From the NCBI GenBank assembly GCA_024762535.1, contig JANTHG010000003.1:1-42072 (forward strand): 42,072 nucleotides of DNA. Reading direction: 5' to 3'. The notes under the pieces were generated by a model that saw nothing but the letters and a program-made list of their open reading frames with translations, did no database searches and was not told the DNA's origin. Shown here piece after piece: positions 30,898-39,503 of this stretch (positions within the stretch are counted from its first letter, which is position 1; every line of letters starts with the position of its first letter). Origin of the DNA: Calditrichaceae bacterium (lineage in GTDB: Bacteria; Calditrichota; Calditrichia; Calditrichales; Calditrichaceae). The position numbers and the translations under genes are program-made.

Positions 30898-30993
30898 ATT
30901 TACCTCTTTGCTGTAGATCCCATGGAATAACGGTAGGTTGCTTCTCTATAATCGTGTAATTTACCTAAAAATACGGTTTTAATCAAACCAAAA

Positions 30994-31752
30994 CTATATA
31001 TGATCTAAGATAAACTGATCGGTTTCCCGAAACACAATTTCTTTTTCCACATCCAGGGTTATCACGTGAAACGATCTGGGCAGTTTTAAAAACCGCTTGT
31101 CTTTTGAAGAAATGTGTTCGTAAATCCACTGCGCACCCTTCATATCCACCACATGGTCGTGCTCAGCCTGGATGAGCAAGACAGGTACATAAATTTCAGG
31201 TAAATCCATTTTAACGTGTGCGTACAATTTTAAAACTTGCTTGGCTGCCTTTATAGGTGTTTTAGAATAGGAAACCGCTTTTTTCTTTTCTGCTTCATCC
31301 GAAATGTCCGGGCCTCCGTCTTTGGAACGATAGCGTATGAACGGAGGTACATAGGGAAGCAGGCTGGTTGAAAACCCTTTTAATATCAATGCAGGAGATA
31401 GCGCTACCACTCCTTCCACCTGGTAGTGTGCCGCCAAATGTAGTGCGAGGGTTGCTCCGGTTGATAATCCGCAAACAATAATTCTTGTACAGGTTTTACG
31501 TAATTCAAATAAAGCCTGTTTCCCATCTTCAAACCAATCATACCATTTACAGGGAATGAGGTCTTTTGCTCTCGTGCCGTGACCTCTTAACAAGGGAATG
31601 GATACTGTATACCCCTTTACCTGCAATCGCCGCCCCAGTTCTTTCATTTCATAAGGACTGCCTGTAAACCCATGTAACAATAAGATACCGGTATCATTCC
31701 CTTTATGAAATACCGGTTCTGCTCCGGCAAGAATTTTTATCTCTTTGTCCAT
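30994..31752 (-). CDS. Alpha/beta hydrolase (carboxylesterase/monoacylglycerol-lipase-like)
   Basis: LLLHGFTGSPYEM, GLSTGATLALHLAA nucleophile elbow, LIQAEHDHVVD, SFHVITLD. Confidence 0.9.
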   Translation of the reverse strand: MDKEIKILAGAEPVFHKGNDTGILLLHGFTGSPYEMKELGRRLQVKGYTVSIPLLRGHGTRAKDLIPCKWYDWFEDGKQALFELRKTCTRIIVCGLSTGATLALHLAAHYQVEGVVALSPALILKGFSTSLLPYVPPFIRYRSKDGGPDISDEAEKKKAVSYSKTPIKAAKQVLKLYAHVKMDLPEIYVPVLLIQAEHDHVVDMKGAQWIYEHISSKDKRFLKLPRSFHVITLDVEKEIVFRETDQFILDHI

Positions 31753-31756
31753 ATGT

Positions 31757-33046
31757 CTATCCCTCTACCGTAGATTCCTTAGCGCGTATCAAAACATATT
31801 TAAAAAACACCGGTCCCAACAATTCGTTTATAACAACTGTCGCAATAAGAATTAATTTAAACGTGGAACCGATTTCTCCGGGAAATGTTTTTTCAATAAT
31901 GGTACCCAATCCCACAGCAATCCCCGCTTGCCCCACATAACCCATCCACGAAATATTTTTTACCAAGTACGTTTCTTTTGCCAGAAAAGATCCAATATAA
32001 TTTCCCACAAACATAAAAACTAGGCGCGCCACCACCAGGAATGCCGTTAACAGAATCGTATGGCTAAGTGCTTCAATATGTAGGCCAGCGCCAGCAAAAC
32101 CGAAAAAGATAATGTAAAACGGAAGAGAGCTTTTTTCTATATTCATTATCAGCGCTTCTCCCTTTTCCGAGAAATTTTCTACGATAATACCGGCCATGAT
32201 AGAAGTTAACAAAATTTCCATATCAAATATATTTGTGAACTCTGTAAGTATAACTGCAATTCCCAGTAAAAATATACTTTGTTCCACTTTAACAAACTTT
32301 AAATAGGCAATGATGATAAACCCAATAATTACTCCTAAAAACACAGATCCGAAAATCTGCCTTGCTACATCGTTGAGCAATACCAGGTTTAAAGTTGTAT
32401 CGGGAATTAAATAGGTTTTAGCCCAGGCAATGATTAATGGAAAAGCCATAACAACCACTATGGCTTTTAAAATGGTTATCGTTAAAACCATTTCACTAAT
32501 ACGTCCCTTGGCGCGTAATTCTGTAATAATACCTATGGTTGTGGCCGGTGATTTGGAAAGAGCCGTTCCAGCAAACAAAATAGAAAAACCTATTACCATA
32601 TGACTTTCCTGATTAGCCAGAAAATCAAAATAAGGCGCAAAAAGAATCAACGATAAAAACAGACCGATAAAAACAACAAGAATCTGTCCCGATAGCTGCA
32701 GAGTTGCGCTTTTAAAAATCTTACGGAACCGTTCATATTTAAATTCGCCACCAGCCGTTAAGGCAATAAAAGAAAGCGCCAAGTCTTCCAGAAAATGAAG
32801 CTGATGTAATAAGTCCCGGGTTAAAAAATTAAGACCTATGGGTCCAACGGCCATACCAAGCACCATATATCCGGTCAGCTTTGGCAATTTAATCCGCTTT
32901 ACCAGCAGAGCCACCATATATGCACTAATCAAAATAATTCCCGTGACAAGTGTTGGCTCTGCAAAGGCCGCGTTCGCCTCTGGGTGTAGATATTTTATAA
33001 TCCAATATAAAATTAGCAAACTCGTTGTAATGATCACCTTTTTCAT
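31757..33046 (-). CDS. CPA2-type cation:proton antiporter-like membrane protein (B partner)
   Basis: Start at ATG 33046 (ATGA overlap with upstream gene) preferred over track start 33265, whose extra N-terminus is not membrane-like. GYMVLGMAVGPIGLNFLTRDLLHQLHFLEDLALSFIALTAGGEF. Confidence 0.85.
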   Translation of the reverse strand: MKKVIITTSLLILYWIIKYLHPEANAAFAEPTLVTGIILISAYMVALLVKRIKLPKLTGYMVLGMAVGPIGLNFLTRDLLHQLHFLEDLALSFIALTAGGEFKYERFRKIFKSATLQLSGQILVVFIGLFLSLILFAPYFDFLANQESHMVIGFSILFAGTALSKSPATTIGIITELRAKGRISEMVLTITILKAIVVVMAFPLIIAWAKTYLIPDTTLNLVLLNDVARQIFGSVFLGVIIGFIIIAYLKFVKVEQSIFLLGIAVILTEFTNIFDMEILLTSIMAGIIVENFSEKGEALIMNIEKSSLPFYIIFFGFAGAGLHIEALSHTILLTAFLVVARLVFMFVGNYIGSFLAKETYLVKNISWMGYVGQAGIAVGLGTIIEKTFPGEIGSTFKLILIATVVINELLGPVFFKYVLIRAKESTVEG

Positions 33047-34215
33047 TTGCGAATAAGCCTTCCTTTTAAATAGTTTAAGGCTATTCCATCCTGAAAAACA
33101 ATCGTTATAAAGACAACAAAAATCAATAATCCCGAACCGGGCCCCGGATTCATTACATAAAAATCCAGCACAATTGCCAAAGGCAGGCCGCCCATGCCAA
33201 TATTGGCTATCCCTAACCAACCATGATGACGCTCCCCTTTTTTTATGGTTAAATTGGCAACCCATTCCCCCAGTATTTTGGCTCCGAATCTCCCCACAAA
33301 GAAAACAATAATCAAAATATAAGCCGGTTGGATGTTCATATTGGCTCCGGCTAACACCAAAAGTAAAATGTACATCGGTTTTTCCAATTGCTGAATATTA
33401 CGATACAAGCTACGCGCCCGTTTCGTACTGTTGGCTAAAACCAATCCGAATATTAATCCGGCAAACAAAAGACTCACCCCCAAGTAGAGCGCCGTGCCCA
33501 CTACAACCATAAGTAAACCGATAATATATAGTGTTTCTTCTTCTTCACTCATTTTGTGTTTAGATAGCCAGGTATAAATTCCTCCGGATAACAGAGCCAC
33601 AATAATCACCATCGAGATATCCGTTAAAACCATCCCAAAAGATTCTTGTTTGTATAAACCCAATCCAATTTCCAGGAATCCAATGGTAACAATCCCCAGT
33701 AAATTATCGAATGCCGCCTGAAATTGCAGTAAATGCGCTAACCGTGCCTGAACACGGTTATCCCGCACTACAACTGCCAGCATAATGGGAGATGTTATGG
33801 CACCGGCCAATGCCAGTATCAACATATTCGGAGTTTCCATTTGAACATGAAAAACCATTTTCAACAGGAACCAGAATCCAACGACAGAAAGAAAAAATAT
33901 AAGAATAATATTCGTTACAGTATAGCGGAAATACATGGAAGGAAAACGACGCATTCCCGAAAATTTTGCCTGAAGACCCACCAAAAACCCAGCCCATCCC
34001 AAAACGAGAGCAAACAGAATATTCAGATTTTTTAAAATTGTATCATCGAAAACATTAAATACTTCCGGGCTTAAAATATATCCCAGAATAATATATAACA
34101 TTCCGGTATATGCTATGCTCTCAAGAAAGGTACTGCGGATTTTAATCTTTTTAAAAATCGTAGAACCCACAAAGGCCAACAAAACAATTAATACGATACT
34201 AAGTAAAGAGGTCAT
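33043..34215 (-). CDS. CPA2-type cation:proton antiporter-like membrane protein (A partner)
   Basis: ~12 TM segments; YIILGYILSPEVFNVFDDTILKNLNILFALVLGWAGFLVGLQAKF; AFDNLLGIV motif. Confidence 0.83.
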   Translation of the reverse strand: MTSLLSIVLIVLLAFVGSTIFKKIKIRSTFLESIAYTGMLYIILGYILSPEVFNVFDDTILKNLNILFALVLGWAGFLVGLQAKFSGMRRFPSMYFRYTVTNIILIFFLSVVGFWFLLKMVFHVQMETPNMLILALAGAITSPIMLAVVVRDNRVQARLAHLLQFQAAFDNLLGIVTIGFLEIGLGLYKQESFGMVLTDISMVIIVALLSGGIYTWLSKHKMSEEEETLYIIGLLMVVVGTALYLGVSLLFAGLIFGLVLANSTKRARSLYRNIQQLEKPMYILLLVLAGANMNIQPAYILIIVFFVGRFGAKILGEWVANLTIKKGERHHGWLGIANIGMGGLPLAIVLDFYVMNPGPGSGLLIFVVFITIVFQDGIALNYLKGRLIRK

Positions 34216-34611
34216 TATATAATTTAGGTTGTTCAGGTAAAATATTCAACAGGGGAATGTGTTGGTGTGTTTTCGTACACCCTACAAAAAAAAGCGGATA
34301 GATACACGCAATTTTCCGTGATATTTTTTTTACTTCCGCATTTTGTGCGGACTCTTTCGAAAGGAATATGGTACTATGTCGTTTAATATGGTGAACATAA
34401 TTTTAGTCGTTTTTCCACAGGCTCATTAGCACGAATATTAATACCAAAACAATTTCTTTATCAAACCCGATGATCCTTCGCAGGGATTCAAAGCATTGAA
34501 TCCCTACGCCGGGCGCGCAGGCCGATACCAAACATTTCGTTGTTTTATCTTTGAAGTGAAATTTAGTGGTTGAAACCCTGTACCGGTGCGCCTAAAACAG
34601 GGGCGCTCACA

Positions 34612-35541
34612 TTAGATATGTTTACGCCAGTCCTGTAAAGCTTTTTTAAGAAATCCGTTGTTGGCATCTAAAAATTTATGAGCAACTTCTTTATTGGAAT
34701 TGGTTAAAGCGATAAAGATTGCTGTTTTCACATGCCCCTCTGCTTGTTCCAGGCTGGAGGCAGCCTCTTCATAATCCACATCCGCAGCCATCATGATAAT
34801 TTTTTTAGACCGTTCCACCAGTTTTAAATTATTTTGCTGTAGATCGATCATCATATTTTCATATACTTTACCCAGTTTAATCATGGATACGCTGGTCAGC
34901 ATATTAAGTACCATTTTTTGAGCCGTTGCCGCTTTAAGTCGCGTAGAACCCATAATCACTTCCGGACCCGGAACAGGACAAATAGCCACATCCACATCAA
35001 ATTGTAAATGTTCTCTGGGGTTACAAACCACCGTAATTGTTTTAGCACCCCGCTTTTTTCCTTCTTCAATCGCGCCAATTACGTAAGGTGTTCGGCGACT
35101 TGCCGCGATGCCGCAAACCACATCTTTCTCAGTTACTTGCAATTCCTCTACGTCTTTGGCACCGTTTTCTTCGTAATCTTCATAACCTTCCACCGCGGTG
35201 TGCAGCGCTTCGTATCCACCGGCAATTCTTCCGACTACCATTCCTACGTCCACACCGAAAGTTGGCGGACATTCCGCTGCATCCAAAACACCCAGGCGTC
35301 CGGAGGTTCCGGCACCAAAATAACACAAGCGCCCTCCGTTTTTAAAAGCCTCCGTAATAATTTCGATAGCTTCGGCAATGTAGGGTAATTCTTTTTCTAC
35401 AGCCTGCGCTACTTTTTTATCTTCTTCATTAAATAAACGAACGGCATCTATGGTTTCCATTACATCTACTTCGTAAGAATTTGGATTCCGACTTTCTGTA
35501 ACCAGTGCGGATAATTCTTTAAAAAGATCTTTTTCTGCCAT
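34612..35541 (-). CDS. murQ: N-acetylmuramic acid 6-phosphate etherase
   Basis: GGRLCYFGAGTSGRLGVLDAAECPPTFG, GIAASRRTPYVIGAIEEGKKRGA, GSTRLKAATAQKMVLNMLTS. Confidence 0.95.
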   Translation of the reverse strand: MAEKDLFKELSALVTESRNPNSYEVDVMETIDAVRLFNEEDKKVAQAVEKELPYIAEAIEIITEAFKNGGRLCYFGAGTSGRLGVLDAAECPPTFGVDVGMVVGRIAGGYEALHTAVEGYEDYEENGAKDVEELQVTEKDVVCGIAASRRTPYVIGAIEEGKKRGAKTITVVCNPREHLQFDVDVAICPVPGPEVIMGSTRLKAATAQKMVLNMLTSVSMIKLGKVYENMMIDLQQNNLKLVERSKKIIMMAADVDYEEAASSLEQAEGHVKTAIFIALTNSNKEVAHKFLDANNGFLKKALQDWRKHI

Positions 35542-36213
35542 TTAAAACTCCACTTTAATCATACGTTTATGCGCCAAATTTGGCGCTAACTCTAACCATT
35601 TATCATCTATTTTCATTTCGTGAATGGTCACACCATCCGGAGGAATCTCTCTCATCTCCTGCAAATAATTATCCCCCTTTAAAGCAAACAAGACCCCTTT
35701 TTCACTCATCAACGGTTTTGAGTAAGAAATCAATTCACTTAGATTCGAAAACCCACGCGCAACGGCAAAAGAAAACCTTTTTTCAAACGAGCCCAGTTGT
35801 TCTACCCTGGAATGCAGCACATCCGCGTTCAATTGTAAATCCCGTACCACCCGTTTTAAAAAGAGCGTCTTCTTTCTCGATGCATCCACCATTGTAACCT
35901 CAACCTTTTCCAGCAAGATCGAAAGGACAATTCCAGGAAACCCACCCCCAGAACCCAAATCTACCACCGGAACAATTTCATCACCAATCTCATTTCGAAG
36001 AAACACGGCATACAACACACTGGGAAGCAGGTGTTCCAGCACAATATTTGAATGGGGTGTTCGTGAAACCAGGTTTATTTTGCGATTCCATTCTCGCACA
36101 AGAAAAACATAGTCAACTAATTGTTTTTCTTGTGCTTGACTCGTTTTCCAACCACCCTCATCCAGAACAGAAAGGATCCGGAAAATATCTTTATCAGGTT
36201 TCACGTGAAACAT
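35542..36213 (-). CDS. rsmG: 16S rRNA (guanine527-N7)-methyltransferase
   Basis: WNRKINLVSRT, VVDLGSGGGFPGIVLSIL, MVDASRKKTLFLKRVVRDL, VARGFSNLSELI; position after mnmG. Confidence 0.95.
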   Translation of the reverse strand: MFHVKPDKDIFRILSVLDEGGWKTSQAQEKQLVDYVFLVREWNRKINLVSRTPHSNIVLEHLLPSVLYAVFLRNEIGDEIVPVVDLGSGGGFPGIVLSILLEKVEVTMVDASRKKTLFLKRVVRDLQLNADVLHSRVEQLGSFEKRFSFAVARGFSNLSELISYSKPLMSEKGVLFALKGDNYLQEMREIPPDGVTIHEMKIDDKWLELAPNLAHKRMIKVEF

Positions 36214-38089
36214 CCATTATTTTATTTTTTTCCAGATAAATAACCAAGACGGAAAGGTCTGCCGGAGACACACCAGAAATACGTGAAGCCTGTCCCAAGC
36301 TTTCCGGGCGTATACGGCTCAGTTTTTCCCTCGACTCTACAGACATTGCTTTAATTTTAGAATAATCTAAAGAGTCCGGAATTTTTTTATCTTCTAATTT
36401 CTTAAACTTTTCTATTTGTTCCTGCTGTCGCTTTAAATATCCCTCGTACTTGGTATTAAATTCTACTTCATTGATTGCCGCTTCGGCAAACGTTTTTGTT
36501 GAGACCAGAGGAATAAGCTCCCTTAGCTTCAGTTCCGGCCTGCGCAATAAAGTGGCTACTTTTTGGGCCTGCCTTAACTCTGAACTCTTCACAGAAAAAC
36601 GTTCAGCAAAAACAGTTGGCTCTATGGTTTTACGTAGTATAGAGTGTTCAATTTCTGCAATCTCATCTTTTTTCTTCAAATACGTTTCATATATGTGCTT
36701 TTCTATTAAGCCTAATTGATGACCCATCTCCATTAAGCGCAAATCTGCATTATCCTGCCTTAAGGTTAATCGGAATTCTGCTCGGGAAGTAAACATACGG
36801 TAAGGCTCATCGTGGGTTTTGTTGATCAGGTCGTCAATCAATACACCAATATAAGCATCGGAACGCCTTAATACGAAAGGGGGATTGTTTTGAATTTTCA
36901 GGGCAGCATTAATACCGGCCATCAAACCCTGAGCTGCTGCCTCTTCATATCCCGATGTCCCATTGATTTGTCCGGCAAAATAGAGGTTCTCAATCCCCTT
37001 TGTTTCCAGAGTATGTTTTATTTGGCTGGGTGGGAAAAAATCATATTCTACTGCATAACCGAGGCGAATAATTTTAGCCTGTTCCAATCCGGGAATGGAA
37101 TGAATGGATCGTTCCTGAATATCTATGGGCAGACTGGTGGAAAAACCGTTTACGTAGATTTCTTCATTATCATATCCTTCGGGTTCTAAAAACAATTGAT
37201 GTCTGGGTTTGTCTGCAAAGCGATTGATTTTATCCTCAATGGATGGACAATAGCGAGGCCCGACACCTTTGATGGTTCCGAGAAACAAGGGTGACCGGTC
37301 AAAGCCCAAACGAAGAATATCATGGGTTTGTTCGTTTGTATGAACGATATAACAGTTTATTTGCTTTTGAGTAATGGCTTTTGTTGCATAGGAAAACGGA
37401 ACCGGGCGTTCGTCCGGATATTGTACCTCCGTTTTTGAATAGTCTATGGATTCTTTATGAATCCTGGGCGGTGTTCCCGTTTTTAAGCGCGCAGAGCGAA
37501 AACCTAAAGATTCCAATGATTCTGTCATTCCATGGGCAGGTAAATCACCGGCTCGTCCTGCTCCCAACTTCTTCATTCCTATATAAATTATGCCGTTTAA
37601 AAAAGTTCCGGCTGTTATAATAGCTGCATCACACAACACTGTTGTGCCGTCCTTTAATTGAACACCAGATACCCTATTATGGTTAACGGTTACACCAACT
37701 GCCATGTCTTCAATTACGGACAGGTTTATAGTGTTTTCTGCATAACGGCCCGCAACAACGGCATATCCTCTGCGGTCCGCCTGAGCCCGGGGAGACTGAA
37801 CGGCCGGTCCCTTGGAAATATTCAGCATTTTAAAATGAATGCCTGCTTCGTCCGTTATTCTTCCCATCACACCGCCAAGAGCGTCTATTTCTTTAACAAG
37901 CTGCCCCTTTGCCAGGCCACCAATGGCTGGATTACAAGACATTAGCGCTATTTTTTTCCGGTCCAGGGTAATCAGGGCGGTTTTCATTCCAAGGCGAGCA
38001 GACACAATTGCTGCTTCCAAACCGGCATGCCCGGCTCCTACAACGATAACATCATATTTGTTTTTTGATTTTTGTTTCACGTGAAACAC
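36194..38089 (-). CDS. mnmG: tRNA uridine-5-carboxymethylaminomethyl modification enzyme MnmG
   Basis: DVIVVGAGHAGLEAAIVSARLG, SCNPAIGGLAKGQLVKEIDALGG. Preferred start GTG 38089 (GGAAAG upstream); track used TTG 38104. Confidence 0.96.
   Translation of the reverse strand: MFHVKQKSKNKYDVIVVGAGHAGLEAAIVSARLGMKTALITLDRKKIALMSCNPAIGGLAKGQLVKEIDALGGVMGRITDEAGIHFKMLNISKGPAVQSPRAQADRRGYAVVAGRYAENTINLSVIEDMAVGVTVNHNRVSGVQLKDGTTVLCDAAIITAGTFLNGIIYIGMKKLGAGRAGDLPAHGMTESLESLGFRSARLKTGTPPRIHKESIDYSKTEVQYPDERPVPFSYATKAITQKQINCYIVHTNEQTHDILRLGFDRSPLFLGTIKGVGPRYCPSIEDKINRFADKPRHQLFLEPEGYDNEEIYVNGFSTSLPIDIQERSIHSIPGLEQAKIIRLGYAVEYDFFPPSQIKHTLETKGIENLYFAGQINGTSGYEEAAAQGLMAGINAALKIQNNPPFVLRRSDAYIGVLIDDLINKTHDEPYRMFTSRAEFRLTLRQDNADLRLMEMGHQLGLIEKHIYETYLKKKDEIAEIEHSILRKTIEPTVFAERFSVKSSELRQAQKVATLLRRPELKLRELIPLVSTKTFAEAAINEVEFNTKYEGYLKRQQEQIEKFKKLEDKKIPDSLDYSKIKAMSVESREKLSRIRPESLGQASRISGVSPADLSVLVIYLEKNKIMDVSRET
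36198..36211. promoter_or_regulatory. parS-like site 1 (ParB/Spo0J binding palindrome)
   Basis: GTTTCACGTGAAAC perfect 14-bp palindrome; 15/16 match to TGTTTCACGTGAAACA; lies in the mnmG/rsmG overlap. Confidence 0.88.
38073..38088. promoter_or_regulatory. parS-like site 2 (perfect 16-bp palindrome)
   Basis: TGTTTCACGTGAAACA, at the mnmE/mnmG junction. Confidence 0.92.
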
Positions 38090-39477
38090 TACTTTCCTAT
38101 ACAAAAATCTGCAAAAATGGAATTTAAAATATCATCCGTGGTTATCTCACCTGTTATCTCAGATAGGTGGTGTATTGCAGATCTTAAATCAACAGCGGCA
38201 AATTCATAGCCGATATTTTCTTTTATGCTTGTTACAGCTTTTACTAAATCTGAGTGAGCTGCCTTAAGTTTCTGGTACTGGCGTTGATTGCTTAATAATG
38301 CCCCGGTCTGAAGTTCGCTTTTATTATTTCCGCTTTTTTCGATTATATGCTTTTTAATTGTTTCTATGTTTATGTTTTTCTTCGCAGAAATAGAAAGACT
38401 TGGTAATTGGGTTGTCTCTATTTTTTTTACCGTTGAAGATTTTGTGGTCAAATCATTCTTATTTATTAAGACAAATGTTTTATCCGGATAGGTTTGGGAT
38501 AATGTTTTTAAAAGGTTTTCATCTTCATATGTCAACTCCTGCGAGCCATCCACCAGTAACAGAATAATGTCTGCTCGTTCAAATTGGTTTCTTGCACGCT
38601 CAACACCTTCCGCTTCAATAAAACTATCCGTTAACCGTATACCCGCACTATCATAAAATCGGACTCGGGTGTTTTGAATAATTATTTCTTCATGTATGAT
38701 ATCTCGTGTGGTACCAGGCGTATCCGATACAATCACTCTATTCTCGTCAAGAAGCGCATTCATTAGGCTGGATTTGCCAACATTTGGTTTTCCCGTTATC
38801 AGAACATCTATACCCTTTGATAATATAGTTCCCTGCTTGTATGTATTTAGAATTGCATTAATAGAGAGCATCGTTTGTTCGATTTCTTTAATGACCTGAG
38901 TTGGGTGGATGATTTCAAGGTCTTCTTCTGTAAAGTCTAAATCCAGTTCCAAAAAGGATGCAGTGCGAATAATGTTCGTACGAATTTCTTGAATTTGTTT
39001 AGACAACTCCCCTTTTAATTGTGAAAGAGAGTTTTTAACACCTTCGGAGGATTGAGCTGCAATAATATCCGCTACTGCTTCTGCTTGCACCAAATCCATT
39101 TTTCCGTTTAAAAAGGCACGCTTGGTAAATTCGCCCGCCTCAGCCATCCGGCAACCAGCCTTTAAAAAAAGTTGGATGATCTGATCTACAATAAATGGAT
39201 TTGCATGACAACTTACTTCCACAACATCATCACCGGTGTAGGAAGAAGGGCTGCGGAACAAAGAAAGAATGATCTCGTCCACAATTCTTCCATTGGGGTC
39301 TCTAAGAGAACCAAAGAAGAATTGCCCCCCTTTTTTATCCGATAGATCGGTTCCCGAAAAAAAGCGGTTCGCATACTCAATGGCATTGCTGCCACTAATG
39401 CGTAAAAGCGCCACACTTCCTCCTGTGTTAGGAGTAAGGGGCGCAATAATTGTATCTGTCTGTTCGTTAATGTTCAT
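38089..39477 (-). CDS. mnmE: tRNA modification GTPase MnmE
   Basis: TIIAPLTPNTGGSVALLRISG, GKPNVGKSSLMNALL, DTPGTTRDIIHE, C-terminal FCIGK. ATG 39477 preferred; an in-frame ATG at 39507 overlaps the yidC stop. Confidence 0.96.
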   Translation of the reverse strand: MNINEQTDTIIAPLTPNTGGSVALLRISGSNAIEYANRFFSGTDLSDKKGGQFFFGSLRDPNGRIVDEIILSLFRSPSSYTGDDVVEVSCHANPFIVDQIIQLFLKAGCRMAEAGEFTKRAFLNGKMDLVQAEAVADIIAAQSSEGVKNSLSQLKGELSKQIQEIRTNIIRTASFLELDLDFTEEDLEIIHPTQVIKEIEQTMLSINAILNTYKQGTILSKGIDVLITGKPNVGKSSLMNALLDENRVIVSDTPGTTRDIIHEEIIIQNTRVRFYDSAGIRLTDSFIEAEGVERARNQFERADIILLLVDGSQELTYEDENLLKTLSQTYPDKTFVLINKNDLTTKSSTVKKIETTQLPSLSISAKKNINIETIKKHIIEKSGNNKSELQTGALLSNQRQYQKLKAAHSDLVKAVTSIKENIGYEFAAVDLRSAIHHLSEITGEITTDDILNSIFADFCIGK

Positions 39478-39480
39478 AAA

Positions 39481-39498
39481 AAACCCCTTTCGGGGTTT
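39481..39498 (-). promoter_or_regulatory. GAAA-tetraloop hairpin with T6 immediately before mnmE ATG
   Basis: Minus strand: AAACCCC-GAAA-GGGGTTTTTTATGAACATT; the stem contains the only obvious Shine-Dalgarno (AAAGGGG). Confidence 0.65.
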
Positions 39499-39503
39499 GT
39501 AAC

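Noticed and set aside
31058-31073. Third parS-like sequence (TTATCACGTGAAACG core) inside the alpha/beta hydrolase gene
   Set aside because: About 12/16 match with a broken left arm; the residues FHV here belong to the hydrolase's likely catalytic-His region, so the similarity is probably protein-driven.
33047-33265. N-terminal extension of the downstream antiporter ORF (MGCQFNHKKRG...)
   Set aside because: Antisense-like/out-of-frame composition overlapping the upstream gene; a clean ATGA-coupled start exists at 33046.
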